DNA from: Clostridia bacterium
Lineage (GTDB): Bacteria; Bacillota; Clostridia; Oscillospirales; Acutalibacteraceae
Length of the DNA stretch: 64,000 nt
NCBI GenBank assembly: GCA_017399065.1
Contig: JAFQEL010000012.1
Coordinates: forward strand, 62,001-126,000
Reading direction: 5' to 3'
Position 1 is the first letter of the stretch. The number at the start of each line of letters is the position of its first letter. Positions 16,452-24,616 of the stretch are shown in pieces. The notes under the pieces were generated by a model, which saw nothing but the letters and a program-made list of their open reading frames with translations, did no database searches and was not told where the DNA came from. A program made the translations under genes and the position numbers.

Positions 16452-17333
16452 ATGAAAAAGCTTATGGCAATTATTCTTGCAATTACTCTTGTGCTTTCTC
16501 TTGCAGCCTGCGGCGGCAATGAAACACCGGAAACAACAACCGTACCCGGGGTTGAAGCTGATGCGACAACGGGTGAAACAGTTGATGAGACAACAGCGGC
16601 AGAAGCTGACACTACAGCAGTTGATTCTACAACAGCTGCAGACGAAACTACAGCACCCGAAGAAACTATAGCAGAGGACAACACGACCGTTCCCTCAGGA
16701 GATATGACAAGAGCTGAATTTGCCGATTTCCTCAATGCGGAAACAGCAAAGATTGCAAAGAGCGGTACATATGACCTTGTCAGAAAATGCTCTTACACAA
16801 GGGCTGTGGATATCGGCGGTGCAACCGAGCCTATTAATGCAATTATCAAAGCTATTGATGAGAACTCAAGTATTGATTCCGTAATCGGCATCTTCCTTGG
16901 TATGGGTACAACTCAGGGTAAAATTCCGAAAGATGATATAAAGGGCGATTACAAAATCAAAGCTTCATCCGTACGCGAGAGTGACCTTGGCTCATTCACA
17001 GCTTCAAACGGTGTTTATACCTTTACTCTTGCAAAGGTAAGCGACCCCAAGAAAACCAACGCAACACCTTTCGCAAGATTTACAAACGATTTTGTTACTC
17101 AGGAAGAGGTTGAGGCAAGTATTGCCGAGTTTACAAGCGCGATCAAGGTTAAAGAAACGGCGGTTAACTACTGGAATATCAAGGTTACCGTTACTGTCAA
17201 AGACGGTAAAATTGCCGAGATGAAGTATTCATACGACTTTGATGCAATGCTTGCTGTTTCGGTTGCTTTTATTACCGTACCAGGTGACGGCGCCGCAGTA
17301 AATAACACAACATATTCAAATATCAGATATTAA
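16452..17333 (+). CDS. Lipoprotein C of a tandem triplet
   Basis: 293 residues from the ATG at 16452 (MKKLMAIILAITL), chosen because AAGGGA lies 7 bases upstream and the signal peptide begins there; an in-frame start at 16431 gives an unlikely extension. Lipobox LAAC (Cys20), acidic Thr-rich linker (about 26-80), then a domain closely matching lipoprotein B (AEFADFLNAETAKIAKSG, PFARFTNDF, GKIAEMKYSYDFDA). The linker here is less repetitive and ends with a Pro. A strong two-way terminator follows. Confidence 0.8.
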   Translation: MKKLMAIILAITLVLSLAACGGNETPETTTVPGVEADATTGETVDETTAAEADTTAVDSTTAADETTAPEETIAEDNTTVPSGDMTRAEFADFLNAETAKIAKSGTYDLVRKCSYTRAVDIGGATEPINAIIKAIDENSSIDSVIGIFLGMGTTQGKIPKDDIKGDYKIKASSVRESDLGSFTASNGVYTFTLAKVSDPKKTNATPFARFTNDFVTQEEVEASIAEFTSAIKVKETAVNYWNIKVTVTVKDGKIAEMKYSYDFDAMLAVSVAFITVPGDGAAVNNTTYSNIRY

Positions 17334-17344
17334 GCAGATAAAGC

Positions 17345-17383
17345 AAAAGCCTGCAGTGATGCATTGTCACTGCAGGCTTTTTT
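17345..17383. terminator. Bidirectional terminator between lipoprotein C and phosphoesterase
   Basis: A 12-bp perfect stem (17348-17359 with 17367-17378, 7-base loop) is flanked by AAAA on the left and TTTTTT on the right, so it can end transcripts from both converging genes. Confidence 0.85.
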
Positions 17384-17393
17384 CTGCTTTTAA

Positions 17394-18842
17394 TTAACCG
17401 AAGAGACCTTCAAAAAGAGGAATATCATAGCCGAGCTGAGTGTTGTCATAATATCTGCCGATATTGTTGAAGAAGCCTGCAATAAAGCCGATTACCTCAA
17501 CAAGCGGATAGTACCACTTTGCAGGTGTTTTGTATACGTGACCGCCTTCGTCTGTAGTCTTTTCTATTGTGATACTGCCGATTTTTTCGTCGCTCTCAAG
17601 CACGTAAGAATTGATGACAATTGAATCTTCACTGAAATCAATAAGGTTGTATATCTTTTCTTCCGTAAGGTAAGCGTGGCCTATATTTTCGCTAAGACCT
17701 ACGTTTTCGTCGTTGCGGGGGTTGTTGATTGAACCCGATACCATATAAACAGTACCTTCGGGGTTTGTTACTGTGCCGCCGTTTTCTGTTGCAGCTACTG
17801 TTTTGTTGTTGTACATTACGTTTGAAATTGTGTAGTAATGGCTGTGACCGAGAAGACAAAGGTCAAGACCGAATTCATCGGCAATGGGTGCCCACATCAA
17901 ACGAAGCATTTCGTTTTCACTCTCGCGGCTGGGGATTCTTGCACTGTAGAGGTCGTGGTGCATTACAGCTACTCTCCACTTTACGTCGGGGTTGGCTTCG
18001 ACTGCTGCCTTTACAAATCTGCGATGGTCACCCATACTGATGTTGTTGCTGTCCATAATAAGGAAAAGCACATCGCCTTTGATAAACCAGTAGTCTGTGC
18101 CGACGTAGGATTTGAGTCGCATTTTTGCTGTGTTAGGCTGGAAAGTGAAATAGCGGTAGTCAACACTTTTTCTGTCGTGGTTGCCGATTGCCGTTGCAAA
18201 TGGAATTGATTTTATGTAAGGCGTTGAGCAGAGACCTACATATTCATCCCTAAGTCCGTCGGATGCCTGGTCGCCTGCTGAAAGTATAAGATCTACAGTG
18301 TTGCCTTTCAGTGCGGCTTTTGTTACAGCGGCGGTGATTACAGAGTTTAGGTTGTATGCCTTGTCACGAATTGCGTTTTCATCAACGTCGCTTTTGGAAA
18401 TATGAATATCGGTAGTATACAATGCAGTGAATGACTTGTTGTTATTTGTGGTGAAGGAATATATGTCGCTTCTGAAATCACCTGACTCACAGTAGTAGCT
18501 GTATGCTTTGCCGGCTTCAAGGCCGCTTATTACTGCACCGAGTCTGTGATCACCGTCGGGTGTTGCTTTTGCGGTTGCTGTGAATGTACCCGCTTTGTTA
18601 CCTGTGGCATCAAGCAATGTTACACTGCCGCTGTCAACGTCGGAGTACCATGAAATGTATCTTTCTGTTTCATTGTTGCCGGGTGTCATCATAACAGCTG
18701 CATCAATGATTTCTGTTGATGCCGCATAGTATGAATCCCACGCATCTTTTGTTAAGCTCTGTGCATTAGATACAAATGCTGTGCCTGTAATAAATATTAC
18801 GATTGCTGTTGCCAAGGATAAAAATCTGCGTAATTTCTGCAT
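17394..18842 (-). CDS. Secreted metallophosphoesterase with Fn3-like N-terminal domain
   Basis: 482 residues. Signal peptide (about 1-28), then a beta-sandwich domain (about 45-140) like the N-terminal domain of purple acid phosphatases (ERYISWYSDVDSGSVTL). The calcineurin-like core follows, with metal motifs DIHIS, LILSAGDQASDG, AIGNHDRK, VMHHD and GHSHYY. Likely exported and acting on phosphate esters outside the membrane; substrate unknown. The C-terminal end has a hydrophobic helix (VEVIGFIAGFFNNIG) that may anchor it. AAAGGAG precedes the ATG. It is divergent from another, unrelated-looking phosphoesterase. Confidence 0.85.
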   Translation of the reverse strand: MQKLRRFLSLATAIVIFITGTAFVSNAQSLTKDAWDSYYAASTEIIDAAVMMTPGNNETERYISWYSDVDSGSVTLLDATGNKAGTFTATAKATPDGDHRLGAVISGLEAGKAYSYYCESGDFRSDIYSFTTNNNKSFTALYTTDIHISKSDVDENAIRDKAYNLNSVITAAVTKAALKGNTVDLILSAGDQASDGLRDEYVGLCSTPYIKSIPFATAIGNHDRKSVDYRYFTFQPNTAKMRLKSYVGTDYWFIKGDVLFLIMDSNNISMGDHRRFVKAAVEANPDVKWRVAVMHHDLYSARIPSRESENEMLRLMWAPIADEFGLDLCLLGHSHYYTISNVMYNNKTVAATENGGTVTNPEGTVYMVSGSINNPRNDENVGLSENIGHAYLTEEKIYNLIDFSEDSIVINSYVLESDEKIGSITIEKTTDEGGHVYKTPAKWYYPLVEVIGFIAGFFNNIGRYYDNTQLGYDIPLFEGLFG

Positions 18843-18876
18843 ATCAATTCTCCTTTGTAAATTTTAATGATAAGTG

Positions 18877-18906
18877 ATTATATATCTAAATCGGAATAAA
18901 AGTCAA
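18877..18906 (-). promoter_or_regulatory. Promoter for the secreted phosphoesterase
   Basis: Minus strand: TTGACT (18901-18906), 18-base spacer, TATAAT (18877-18882). Confidence 0.6.
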
Positions 18907-18933
18907 TAAGATAAGATATTTTTGTCCGACTTG

Positions 18934-18962
18934 TTGACCGCTGTAATCTCTTATGGTAAAAT
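18934..18962 (+). promoter_or_regulatory. Promoter for the cytoplasmic phosphoesterase
   Basis: TTGACC (18934-18939), 17-base spacer, TAAAAT (18957-18962), about 35 bases before the ATG at 18997. It is back to back with the promoter of the divergent gene. Confidence 0.65.
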
Positions 18963-18996
18963 TTATACATATCAAATTTGTCAGGAGTGTTTAACT

Positions 18997-20202
18997 ATGT
19001 CCGATTTCAAACCTGTACTCAGATTTATCGCTTCGAGCGATATTCACTATAACCGTGAAGACCCGTCAAGGCTTCGCAATTACGAGCATGGCCTTGCTCT
19101 TGCATACGAGTATGCCGCAGGTCAGGAATACGATAAAATTGATGCTCTCTACGTTGTGGGTGATTTTGCTGACAGCGGAAGTGAAGAGCAGTTCAACGAT
19201 TTCCGTAAAACCCTCGATACCTGCATCAGACCCGAAACAAAGTGGATGCTTACAATGGCAAGCCACGAGTATTTTTCAGATGGTGGTGAAGAAGGTGCAC
19301 TTAAAAGGCTTAAAGAAATTATGAAGCAGGAGCCGGATAACCACATTGTTATCAACGGCTTTCACTTTATCAGCGTTACCACAACACGCGGCTGTAAATT
19401 CAGCGACGAAAAGCGTGAATGGATTAAGAAAGAGCTTGCTGCAGCTGCTGCGGACGATCCCTTCAAGCCGATTTTCTTCTTCCAGCATCCCCATATTCAG
19501 GGAACTGTTTACGGTAACGTATATTGGGGCGAAGACGAAATTACAGATATACTTATGAATTATCCGCAGATTATCGATTTTTCAGGTCACTCCCATGCTC
19601 CCGTCAACGATCCGCGTTCGATTCATCAGCAGCACTTTACCTGTGTAGGTACAGGCAGCTTCAAGTATTTTGAGCTTGATGAGTTTGACAAGGTTTACGG
19701 TACTGTTCCTCCTAATGAACAGAATGCCGCACAGTTTATAATTGTCGAGGCTGATGCCGCAGGCAAGGTTGTTATCAGACCTTATGATGTTATTACAGAG
19801 AGGTTTTTCGGTTACGAGTGGACTGTGGAAACACCATGGGATCCCGACAGCTTTAAATATACAGATGAACGTTACCTGACTGATGTAAGACCGTATTTTG
19901 CTCTTGATGCAAAGCTTGAGCTTACGGTTGACGGCGACAGTGTAAACGTTAAATTTGACCAGGCAAAGATTGAAGAAGACAGAGTAAACGACTATAAAGT
20001 CACTGTCAGACGAAAGTCGGATAACGCTATCGTCAAGCAGGTGTGCTTCTGGTCAAGATACTATCTCAACGATATGCCCGAAACTGTTGAGCAGAAGATA
20101 ACAGAGCTTGAGGCAGGGGAGTATATCGCAGAAATCACAGCACAGGGCTTCTGGAAAAACAAGTCAATCAACAAGCTCTGCGGTGAGTTTACAATTAAAT
20201 AA
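18997..20202 (+). CDS. Cytoplasmic calcineurin-like phosphoesterase
   Basis: 401 residues from the ATG at 18997 (MSDFKPVLRFIASSDIHYN), supported by CAGGAGTG upstream; an in-frame start at 18922 would precede the promoter and is rejected. Metal motifs: SDIHYN, YVVGDFADSG, FFQHPHIQG and DFSGHSHAP. The expected GNHE/D motif reads ASHEYF, a variant with Ser for Asn. Residues about 300-400 form a C-terminal beta domain. No signal peptide. Substrate unknown. Confidence 0.8.
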   Translation: MSDFKPVLRFIASSDIHYNREDPSRLRNYEHGLALAYEYAAGQEYDKIDALYVVGDFADSGSEEQFNDFRKTLDTCIRPETKWMLTMASHEYFSDGGEEGALKRLKEIMKQEPDNHIVINGFHFISVTTTRGCKFSDEKREWIKKELAAAAADDPFKPIFFFQHPHIQGTVYGNVYWGEDEITDILMNYPQIIDFSGHSHAPVNDPRSIHQQHFTCVGTGSFKYFELDEFDKVYGTVPPNEQNAAQFIIVEADAAGKVVIRPYDVITERFFGYEWTVETPWDPDSFKYTDERYLTDVRPYFALDAKLELTVDGDSVNVKFDQAKIEEDRVNDYKVTVRRKSDNAIVKQVCFWSRYYLNDMPETVEQKITELEAGEYIAEITAQGFWKNKSINKLCGEFTIK

Positions 20203-20207
20203 TATAT

Positions 20208-20241
20208 ACCGCCCTTCTTTCATAAGATTAAGAAGGGCGGT
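20208..20241 (+). terminator. Hairpin after phosphoesterase that holds the uppP ribosome binding site
   Basis: A perfect 12-bp stem (20208-20219 with 20230-20241, 10-base loop) followed by GATTTATTT. Its right arm AAGAAGGGCGGT contains the only good ribosome binding site for uppP (ATG at 20251), so folding could both end the upstream transcript and lower uppP translation. Confidence 0.65.
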
Positions 20242-20250
20242 GATTTATTT

Positions 20251-21078
20251 ATGTTTACCGAGGTGCTCAAGGCGATTTTTCTCGGCATTGTTGAAGGTGT
20301 AACAGAATGGCTTCCCGTCAGCAGTACGGGTCATATGTTGCTTGCAGATGAATTTCTGACACTCAATTTAAGCAAAGAATTCAAAGAAATGTTTTTTATA
20401 GTGATACAGCTCGGCGCGATTCTGGCGGTCATTTTACTGTTTTGGAAAAAGATGATTCCGCTTGATTTTTCAAACGGAATCAAGCTTAAAAATCAGACTT
20501 TATCGTTATGGTTTAAGGTTGCACTTGCGTGCGTGCCCGGTGCCGTAATAACTCTGCTATTTGACAATTTTATTGAGTCACATCTTCACACACCCGCTGT
20601 GATAGCCTCTGCGCTTGTCTTTTACGGCATTGCTTTTATTTTGGTTGAGCTTAAAGCCGAAAATAAAACGGTGAAAACTCAAGCGTTGGAAGAGATTTCA
20701 TATAGAGAAGCGCTGCTTATCGGTCTGTTTCAGGTGCTTTCGATAATTCCGGGTACATCACGCTCGGGTGCTACAATTATCGGCGCACTGATTATAGGTG
20801 TGTCGCGTGTTGCAGCGGCTGAGTTTACTTTTTTCCTTGCCGTGCCCGTAATGTTGGGGCTGAGTTTCATAAAGCTTTTAGGCTTTGGATTTGATTTTAC
20901 AGCTAAGGAAATTGCCGTGCTTGCTGCAGGCTCACTTACAGCTTTCCTTGTTTCGCTTGCGGTTGTAAAAGGTCTTATGAATTACGTTAAACGTAAAGAT
21001 TTTAAGGTGTTCGGATATTACCGCATTATACTAGGTGCGGTTATTCTGGTGTATTATTCACTTTGGGGTAATATATAA
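20251..21078 (+). CDS. uppP: Undecaprenyl-diphosphate phosphatase
   Basis: 275 residues with about eight membrane helices. Family motifs are present: GIVEGVTEWLPVSSTGHMLL near the N-terminus and FQVLSIIPGTSRSGATI in the middle, which carry the conserved Glu, Ser and Arg residues of BacA/UppP. It dephosphorylates undecaprenyl diphosphate at the membrane to recycle the lipid carrier for peptidoglycan, and gives bacitracin resistance when abundant. The ribosome binding site lies in the hairpin described just upstream. Confidence 0.95.
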   Translation: MFTEVLKAIFLGIVEGVTEWLPVSSTGHMLLADEFLTLNLSKEFKEMFFIVIQLGAILAVILLFWKKMIPLDFSNGIKLKNQTLSLWFKVALACVPGAVITLLFDNFIESHLHTPAVIASALVFYGIAFILVELKAENKTVKTQALEEISYREALLIGLFQVLSIIPGTSRSGATIIGALIIGVSRVAAAEFTFFLAVPVMLGLSFIKLLGFGFDFTAKEIAVLAAGSLTAFLVSLAVVKGLMNYVKRKDFKVFGYYRIILGAVILVYYSLWGNI

Positions 21079-21083
21079 CAAAC

Positions 21084-21110
21084 CCCGGCAGATATTTGAA
21101 ATCTGTCGGG
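21084..21110. terminator. Hairpin between converging uppP and MFS gene
   Basis: A 10-bp stem (21084-21093 with 21101-21110, one G-U pair). T-runs are weak on both sides. Confidence 0.45.
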
Positions 21111-21119
21111 TGGTTAAGT

Positions 21120-22346
21120 TTATGTGTTGCGTTTTTTTATTTTCGTCACAATTACCGAAATGCAGCATACCGCAAAGGCGGCAACAGTAAACAGCAATAT
21201 ACATATAAATACATCGTTCCAGCCCTTGGTGTCTGCGATTTTGCCGAGAAGTGAAGTGGCAAGCGTACTGCCGACGTAACAGAAGGTATTGAGCAGACCT
21301 GCCGAAAGACCCGAGTCGATTTTGTCACGTGAATAAAGCGGCACAACGCTTGTTATGACATTGTTTATTGCTGACATAAGGCAGGCAATACCGCCGAAAA
21401 GTGTGAGGGTAAGCGGAGCGGATCTCAGATTTATCGTGAGTATTATAAGAGCTGCCAGTACAGTTGATGCTGAATAGAATATACTGTTGAGTACATTTTC
21501 GTTTTTATATTTTTTATGAAGTGTTTTTACAAGTGATGCACCGAAAATTGAAAGCACGGGAAGAAGAAGAGTGACGATAATTGAAAGTGAAGCAGGGACG
21601 CCGAACTCTTCTTTTAGTATTGACGGTACCCATGTGGTCACACCGTCCTTAATAAAGCCGTTTGTTACTGCAGAAATCAGAATTACGATAACCGTAAAGA
21701 TAAAAACGGGAGTAATTCTGAGCTTGCCTGTCATTTTTGAGCTTGAGGCATTCGTTACATTTTGATGATTCTGTATGGTTCCTATACCTGTAAACCAAAG
21801 TAACGCCATAATACCTGCAAGTGCCGCGGCAACATAAAAAATTGAAGTCCAGCTCATCTTAAGTGCGGAGAAAAGGGCTGAAAGACCGTAGGCTGTGAAT
21901 GTGCCTGCCGCTACAGTCGTGCTCATTGCCATTACCGCCTTTGAAAGCTTGCTGTCAGCAAGATTGTCCGATAAGGTTTTTATGAGAGACGACCAGAGTA
22001 TCGACTGGAAAATACCATTTAGAAGCCAAAGTATTTTCATTGTACCGATACCGTTGCACCACGTCATACCAAGATTGATAACACACGAGGCAGCAAGAGC
22101 TATAGTTACGGAATATTTTGTATTATATTTCTTTGACAGCAAGCCGTTGACAAGCTGACCTGCACCGTAAGCAAAAAAGAAAAATGAGCTGACGGTGCCT
22201 GCAGCTTCTTTGGTTACATTCAACTGCTCCAGTATTTCAACCATAGATGCGTTGTAGTTAAGCCTGGCAACATAAGCGGCTGTATATGCCGCCCAGCAAA
22301 GAAATATTAGGAAATTTGATTTTTTGTTATTGAGCGAGTTGTGCAT
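21120..22346 (-). CDS. MFS transporter, organophosphate-antiporter-like
   Basis: 408 residues with about 12 hydrophobic helices. The first helix WAAYTAAYVARLNYNASMVEI and the following FFFFAYGAGQLVNGLLSKKYN resemble GlpT/UhpT-type (OPA) members of the major facilitator superfamily, which exchange sugar phosphates or glycerol phosphate for phosphate. Substrate assignment is uncertain. The ribosome binding site is weak (AAAGAAAAG). It is read in the same direction as thyX, which lies upstream... on the minus strand thyX comes first only by position; the two are separated by 59 bases with a hairpin. Confidence 0.8.
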   Translation of the reverse strand: MHNSLNNKKSNFLIFLCWAAYTAAYVARLNYNASMVEILEQLNVTKEAAGTVSSFFFFAYGAGQLVNGLLSKKYNTKYSVTIALAASCVINLGMTWCNGIGTMKILWLLNGIFQSILWSSLIKTLSDNLADSKLSKAVMAMSTTVAAGTFTAYGLSALFSALKMSWTSIFYVAAALAGIMALLWFTGIGTIQNHQNVTNASSSKMTGKLRITPVFIFTVIVILISAVTNGFIKDGVTTWVPSILKEEFGVPASLSIIVTLLLPVLSIFGASLVKTLHKKYKNENVLNSIFYSASTVLAALIILTINLRSAPLTLTLFGGIACLMSAINNVITSVVPLYSRDKIDSGLSAGLLNTFCYVGSTLATSLLGKIADTKGWNDVFICILLFTVAAFAVCCISVIVTKIKKRNT

Positions 22347-22378
22347 AATAAATCTTTTCTTTCGTTTTACGTTACAAA

Positions 22379-22397
22379 CCCTCGGCTTAACCGAGGG
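22379..22397 (-). terminator. Hairpin after thyX
   Basis: A 7-bp GC-rich stem (22379-22385 with 22391-22397, 5-base loop) with TTTG following on the minus strand. Likely a modest terminator between thyX and the MFS gene. Confidence 0.5.
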
Positions 22398-22405
22398 CTT
22401 GATTT

Positions 22406-23773
22406 TTATACACTGTATTTTTCTTTAATTTCCGCTGCTCTGCCGCAGGTGAGTCTGCCTTCGGGGCAGTAGCCTTGTACATAACAGCTCGGGCCGTAGT
22501 AGCGGAAAAGCTCGGGCTCTTCATTTCGGAGTATCTTGAGCATTTGGTTTGCGTAAATCTGGATTTCCCACTGTGCTCTTGTACAGCTTCTCAGCTTCAT
22601 AAACAGCATTAACTCTCTGCCGTTCATTGTTGATACAATGCTGAGGGTGTTGCCGCTTAAGATAAGGTAGGGCAGTGCCTCTTCTTCGCCGCCATTTTTA
22701 AACTCTTCATAAAGTGCAACGCTGTTTTCAAAGCAAGCGTTGTAAGAAACAAAAATTTCTTCGTCAGAAGAAATGCTCTCAGGCTTGACCCAATCGTTAC
22801 GGTCAACGGTACTAAGAGCGGGAATCTGGATTGAATGAATTCTGTGTCTTGCAAAGTGGGTGAGAGTAGAGAGCGAAACCTTGTTGAGTGCGAATGTGAA
22901 CTGTACGCTCTCGAGTGCTCTCGGGCGTGAACATTCGGTAACAGCCTTGATGATTTTTGCTCTTGTTTCGCTGTCTTCAACCGATTTTTTTACAGTTTCG
23001 GCAGAGTAAATGTTTGCTTCAAGCATTGCCGCCGTTGCAACAGTCTTTGCCGCATCCTTACTGCCGCTTATGTATTCGACAAGCTCATCGGGTGAAGCCT
23101 TGCGGTCTGCCTCGATAAAGCTGAGGTCAAGCACGTCGGATTTTTTGGGCTTACGCTCCTCAAATCCTGTAAGCACACCGGGTGCAATCTTATTTACCTG
23201 CTCAAAAAGCTGTTTGCCGAGTGCATAAATCTCTGGTACTTTACTGCCTCTGCCGTGAAGCATTGCGTGAAGCACGTGGAGCATCTCTCTGCCGCCGATT
23301 GAACAGAAGAAATTGCTGTAGAAGCAGTAGGGAAGTACAAAGCGAGCATCTTCCTTAGGTACGCCTGCATCGGTCATCTTCTTGTAGGTTTCAAAAAGCG
23401 ATGTGATGTGAGAAATGTATTTTGCTTTGTTTTCTTCACTTTTAAATTCGGGTACATAAAAGCCTGCATCGTAGAAGTCAACATATCTGCGTGACTTTAC
23501 GGTAAATGATGCAAGTCTGAACTCAATCATAAACTGCTCAACAATAACGGAAACGTCATTAAATGCGAGGTTGAACATAATGTGCTCAACGGTTGAGTTG
23601 TGACCTGAGCGTGTAACTTTATCAATAAGATTTGCGTTTTTTTCATTATCCTGCGACTTTTCCCATATGCCGAGTGCGTTGCCGGGCTGGGTTGAGATTC
23701 TGCCGCCTGCGGCACACATTTTTTCGCCGCAGTTGCTGTAGCCGAGTACATATACGCCGGATTTATATTCCAT
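22406..23773 (-). CDS. thyX: Tandem-domain FAD-dependent thymidylate synthase
   Basis: 455 residues, twice the usual ThyX length of 210-250. Residues about 50-200 form one ThyX domain (SGHNSTVEH; S89 and S94-R95-R96-Y97) and about 245-430 a second (RPRALESVQFTF; RHR at 309-311; KLRSCTRAQWEIQIYANQM). The canonical signature RHRxxSxNxxSxRY is divided: the first domain reads EFRLASFTVKSRRY and lacks RHR, the second reads RHRIHSIQIPAL and lacks the SxRY part. This suggests a fused pseudo-dimer in which each half supplies part of the active site. Family role: flavin- and methylene-THF-dependent conversion of dUMP to dTMP. GGAGG precedes the ATG. Confidence 0.88.
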   Translation of the reverse strand: MEYKSGVYVLGYSNCGEKMCAAGGRISTQPGNALGIWEKSQDNEKNANLIDKVTRSGHNSTVEHIMFNLAFNDVSVIVEQFMIEFRLASFTVKSRRYVDFYDAGFYVPEFKSEENKAKYISHITSLFETYKKMTDAGVPKEDARFVLPYCFYSNFFCSIGGREMLHVLHAMLHGRGSKVPEIYALGKQLFEQVNKIAPGVLTGFEERKPKKSDVLDLSFIEADRKASPDELVEYISGSKDAAKTVATAAMLEANIYSAETVKKSVEDSETRAKIIKAVTECSRPRALESVQFTFALNKVSLSTLTHFARHRIHSIQIPALSTVDRNDWVKPESISSDEEIFVSYNACFENSVALYEEFKNGGEEEALPYLILSGNTLSIVSTMNGRELMLFMKLRSCTRAQWEIQIYANQMLKILRNEEPELFRYYGPSCYVQGYCPEGRLTCGRAAEIKEKYSV

Positions 23774-23812
23774 ATCAGAAACCTCCGAAAAAGAGTGGAT
23801 TTAAACATATTT

Positions 23813-23840
23813 ATACTATAATAAAACATTTATAGGTCAA
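23813..23840 (-). promoter_or_regulatory. Possible promoter for thyX
   Basis: Minus strand: TTGACC (23835-23840), 16-base spacer, TAGTAT (23813-23818). Confidence 0.4.
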
Positions 23841-23881
23841 AAGTCAAGAAAGCATTTTAATTTAAGTTGTTGGATCGGCTA

Positions 23882-23910
23882 TTGATACTTGGCTTAGTAT
23901 ATGATAAAAT
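23882..23910 (+). promoter_or_regulatory. Promoter for the histidine phosphatase operon
   Basis: TTGATA (23882-23887), 17-base spacer, TAAAAT (23905-23910), 40 bases before the ATG at 23950. Confidence 0.6.
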
Positions 23911-23949
23911 TGTTTGAACGATAAAAAATTTTGTTAAGAGGGTAAGGAT

Positions 23950-24564
23950 ATGGAAAAGCTTGATTCGTTGCAGATAGTTTTTATAAGACACGCAGAAACA
24001 AACTATACCGATATCGGTGACCGTGACCCGAGTGATGGAGAGCTTACCGCTAAAGGTGAGCAGCAGTGCGTTGAGCTGGGAGAAAAGCTTAAAGAGTTGC
24101 CGATTGATGCATACTTTACAAGCTCTCTGCTCCGCAGCTTTAAAACGGCTGTCGGAGTCTGTAACGCAAAGGATGAAGTACCCTTACTTGAAATCTGCCC
24201 CGAGCTTGTGGAATGCGGCTGTACTCCCGGATATTACGGCTGCAGTGAAAAATATCTTCAGCGGTATTATAAAAACACAAAAATGTGCGATAAGCTTTTC
24301 GGTACTGTAAACTATGATTTCGGTTGTGAAGCTTTTGAAGATAACGTTATCCGTGCCGAAAAAGTGATTTCTTACATCAAAAACAGATTTACATACGGTG
24401 ACCGTGTTGCCGTTTTCAGCCATCATGGATTTCTTGAGTATCTTATTCCTACGGCTTTGGGAGTTGATCCCCATATATTCAGGTTTGCTCTTGATAATAC
24501 CTCAATTACGGTTGTTGATTTCTGCCGTGACGGTAACGCAGTGCTCCGCTGTGTCAATAAATAA
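23950..24564 (+). CDS. Histidine phosphatase family protein
   Basis: 204 residues. The phosphohistidine motif IVFIRHAETN (His14) and the second catalytic His in AVFSHHGFLEY are present, as is YFTSSLLRSFKTA. These are features of the phosphoglycerate mutase-like phosphatase superfamily. Several Cys residues in the middle (CPELVECGCTPGYYGCSEKY) are unusual. Substrate unknown. It leads a likely plus-strand operon with an MFS transporter and a GH106-like glycosidase, so a sugar phosphate is a reasonable guess only. GAGGGTAAGG precedes the ATG. Confidence 0.85.
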   Translation: MEKLDSLQIVFIRHAETNYTDIGDRDPSDGELTAKGEQQCVELGEKLKELPIDAYFTSSLLRSFKTAVGVCNAKDEVPLLEICPELVECGCTPGYYGCSEKYLQRYYKNTKMCDKLFGTVNYDFGCEAFEDNVIRAEKVISYIKNRFTYGDRVAVFSHHGFLEYLIPTALGVDPHIFRFALDNTSITVVDFCRDGNAVLRCVNK

Positions 24565-24616
24565 AAAGCGGTAAATCGCTAATATATATTAAATTGTTTT
24601 TCAGAGGTATCTGCTT

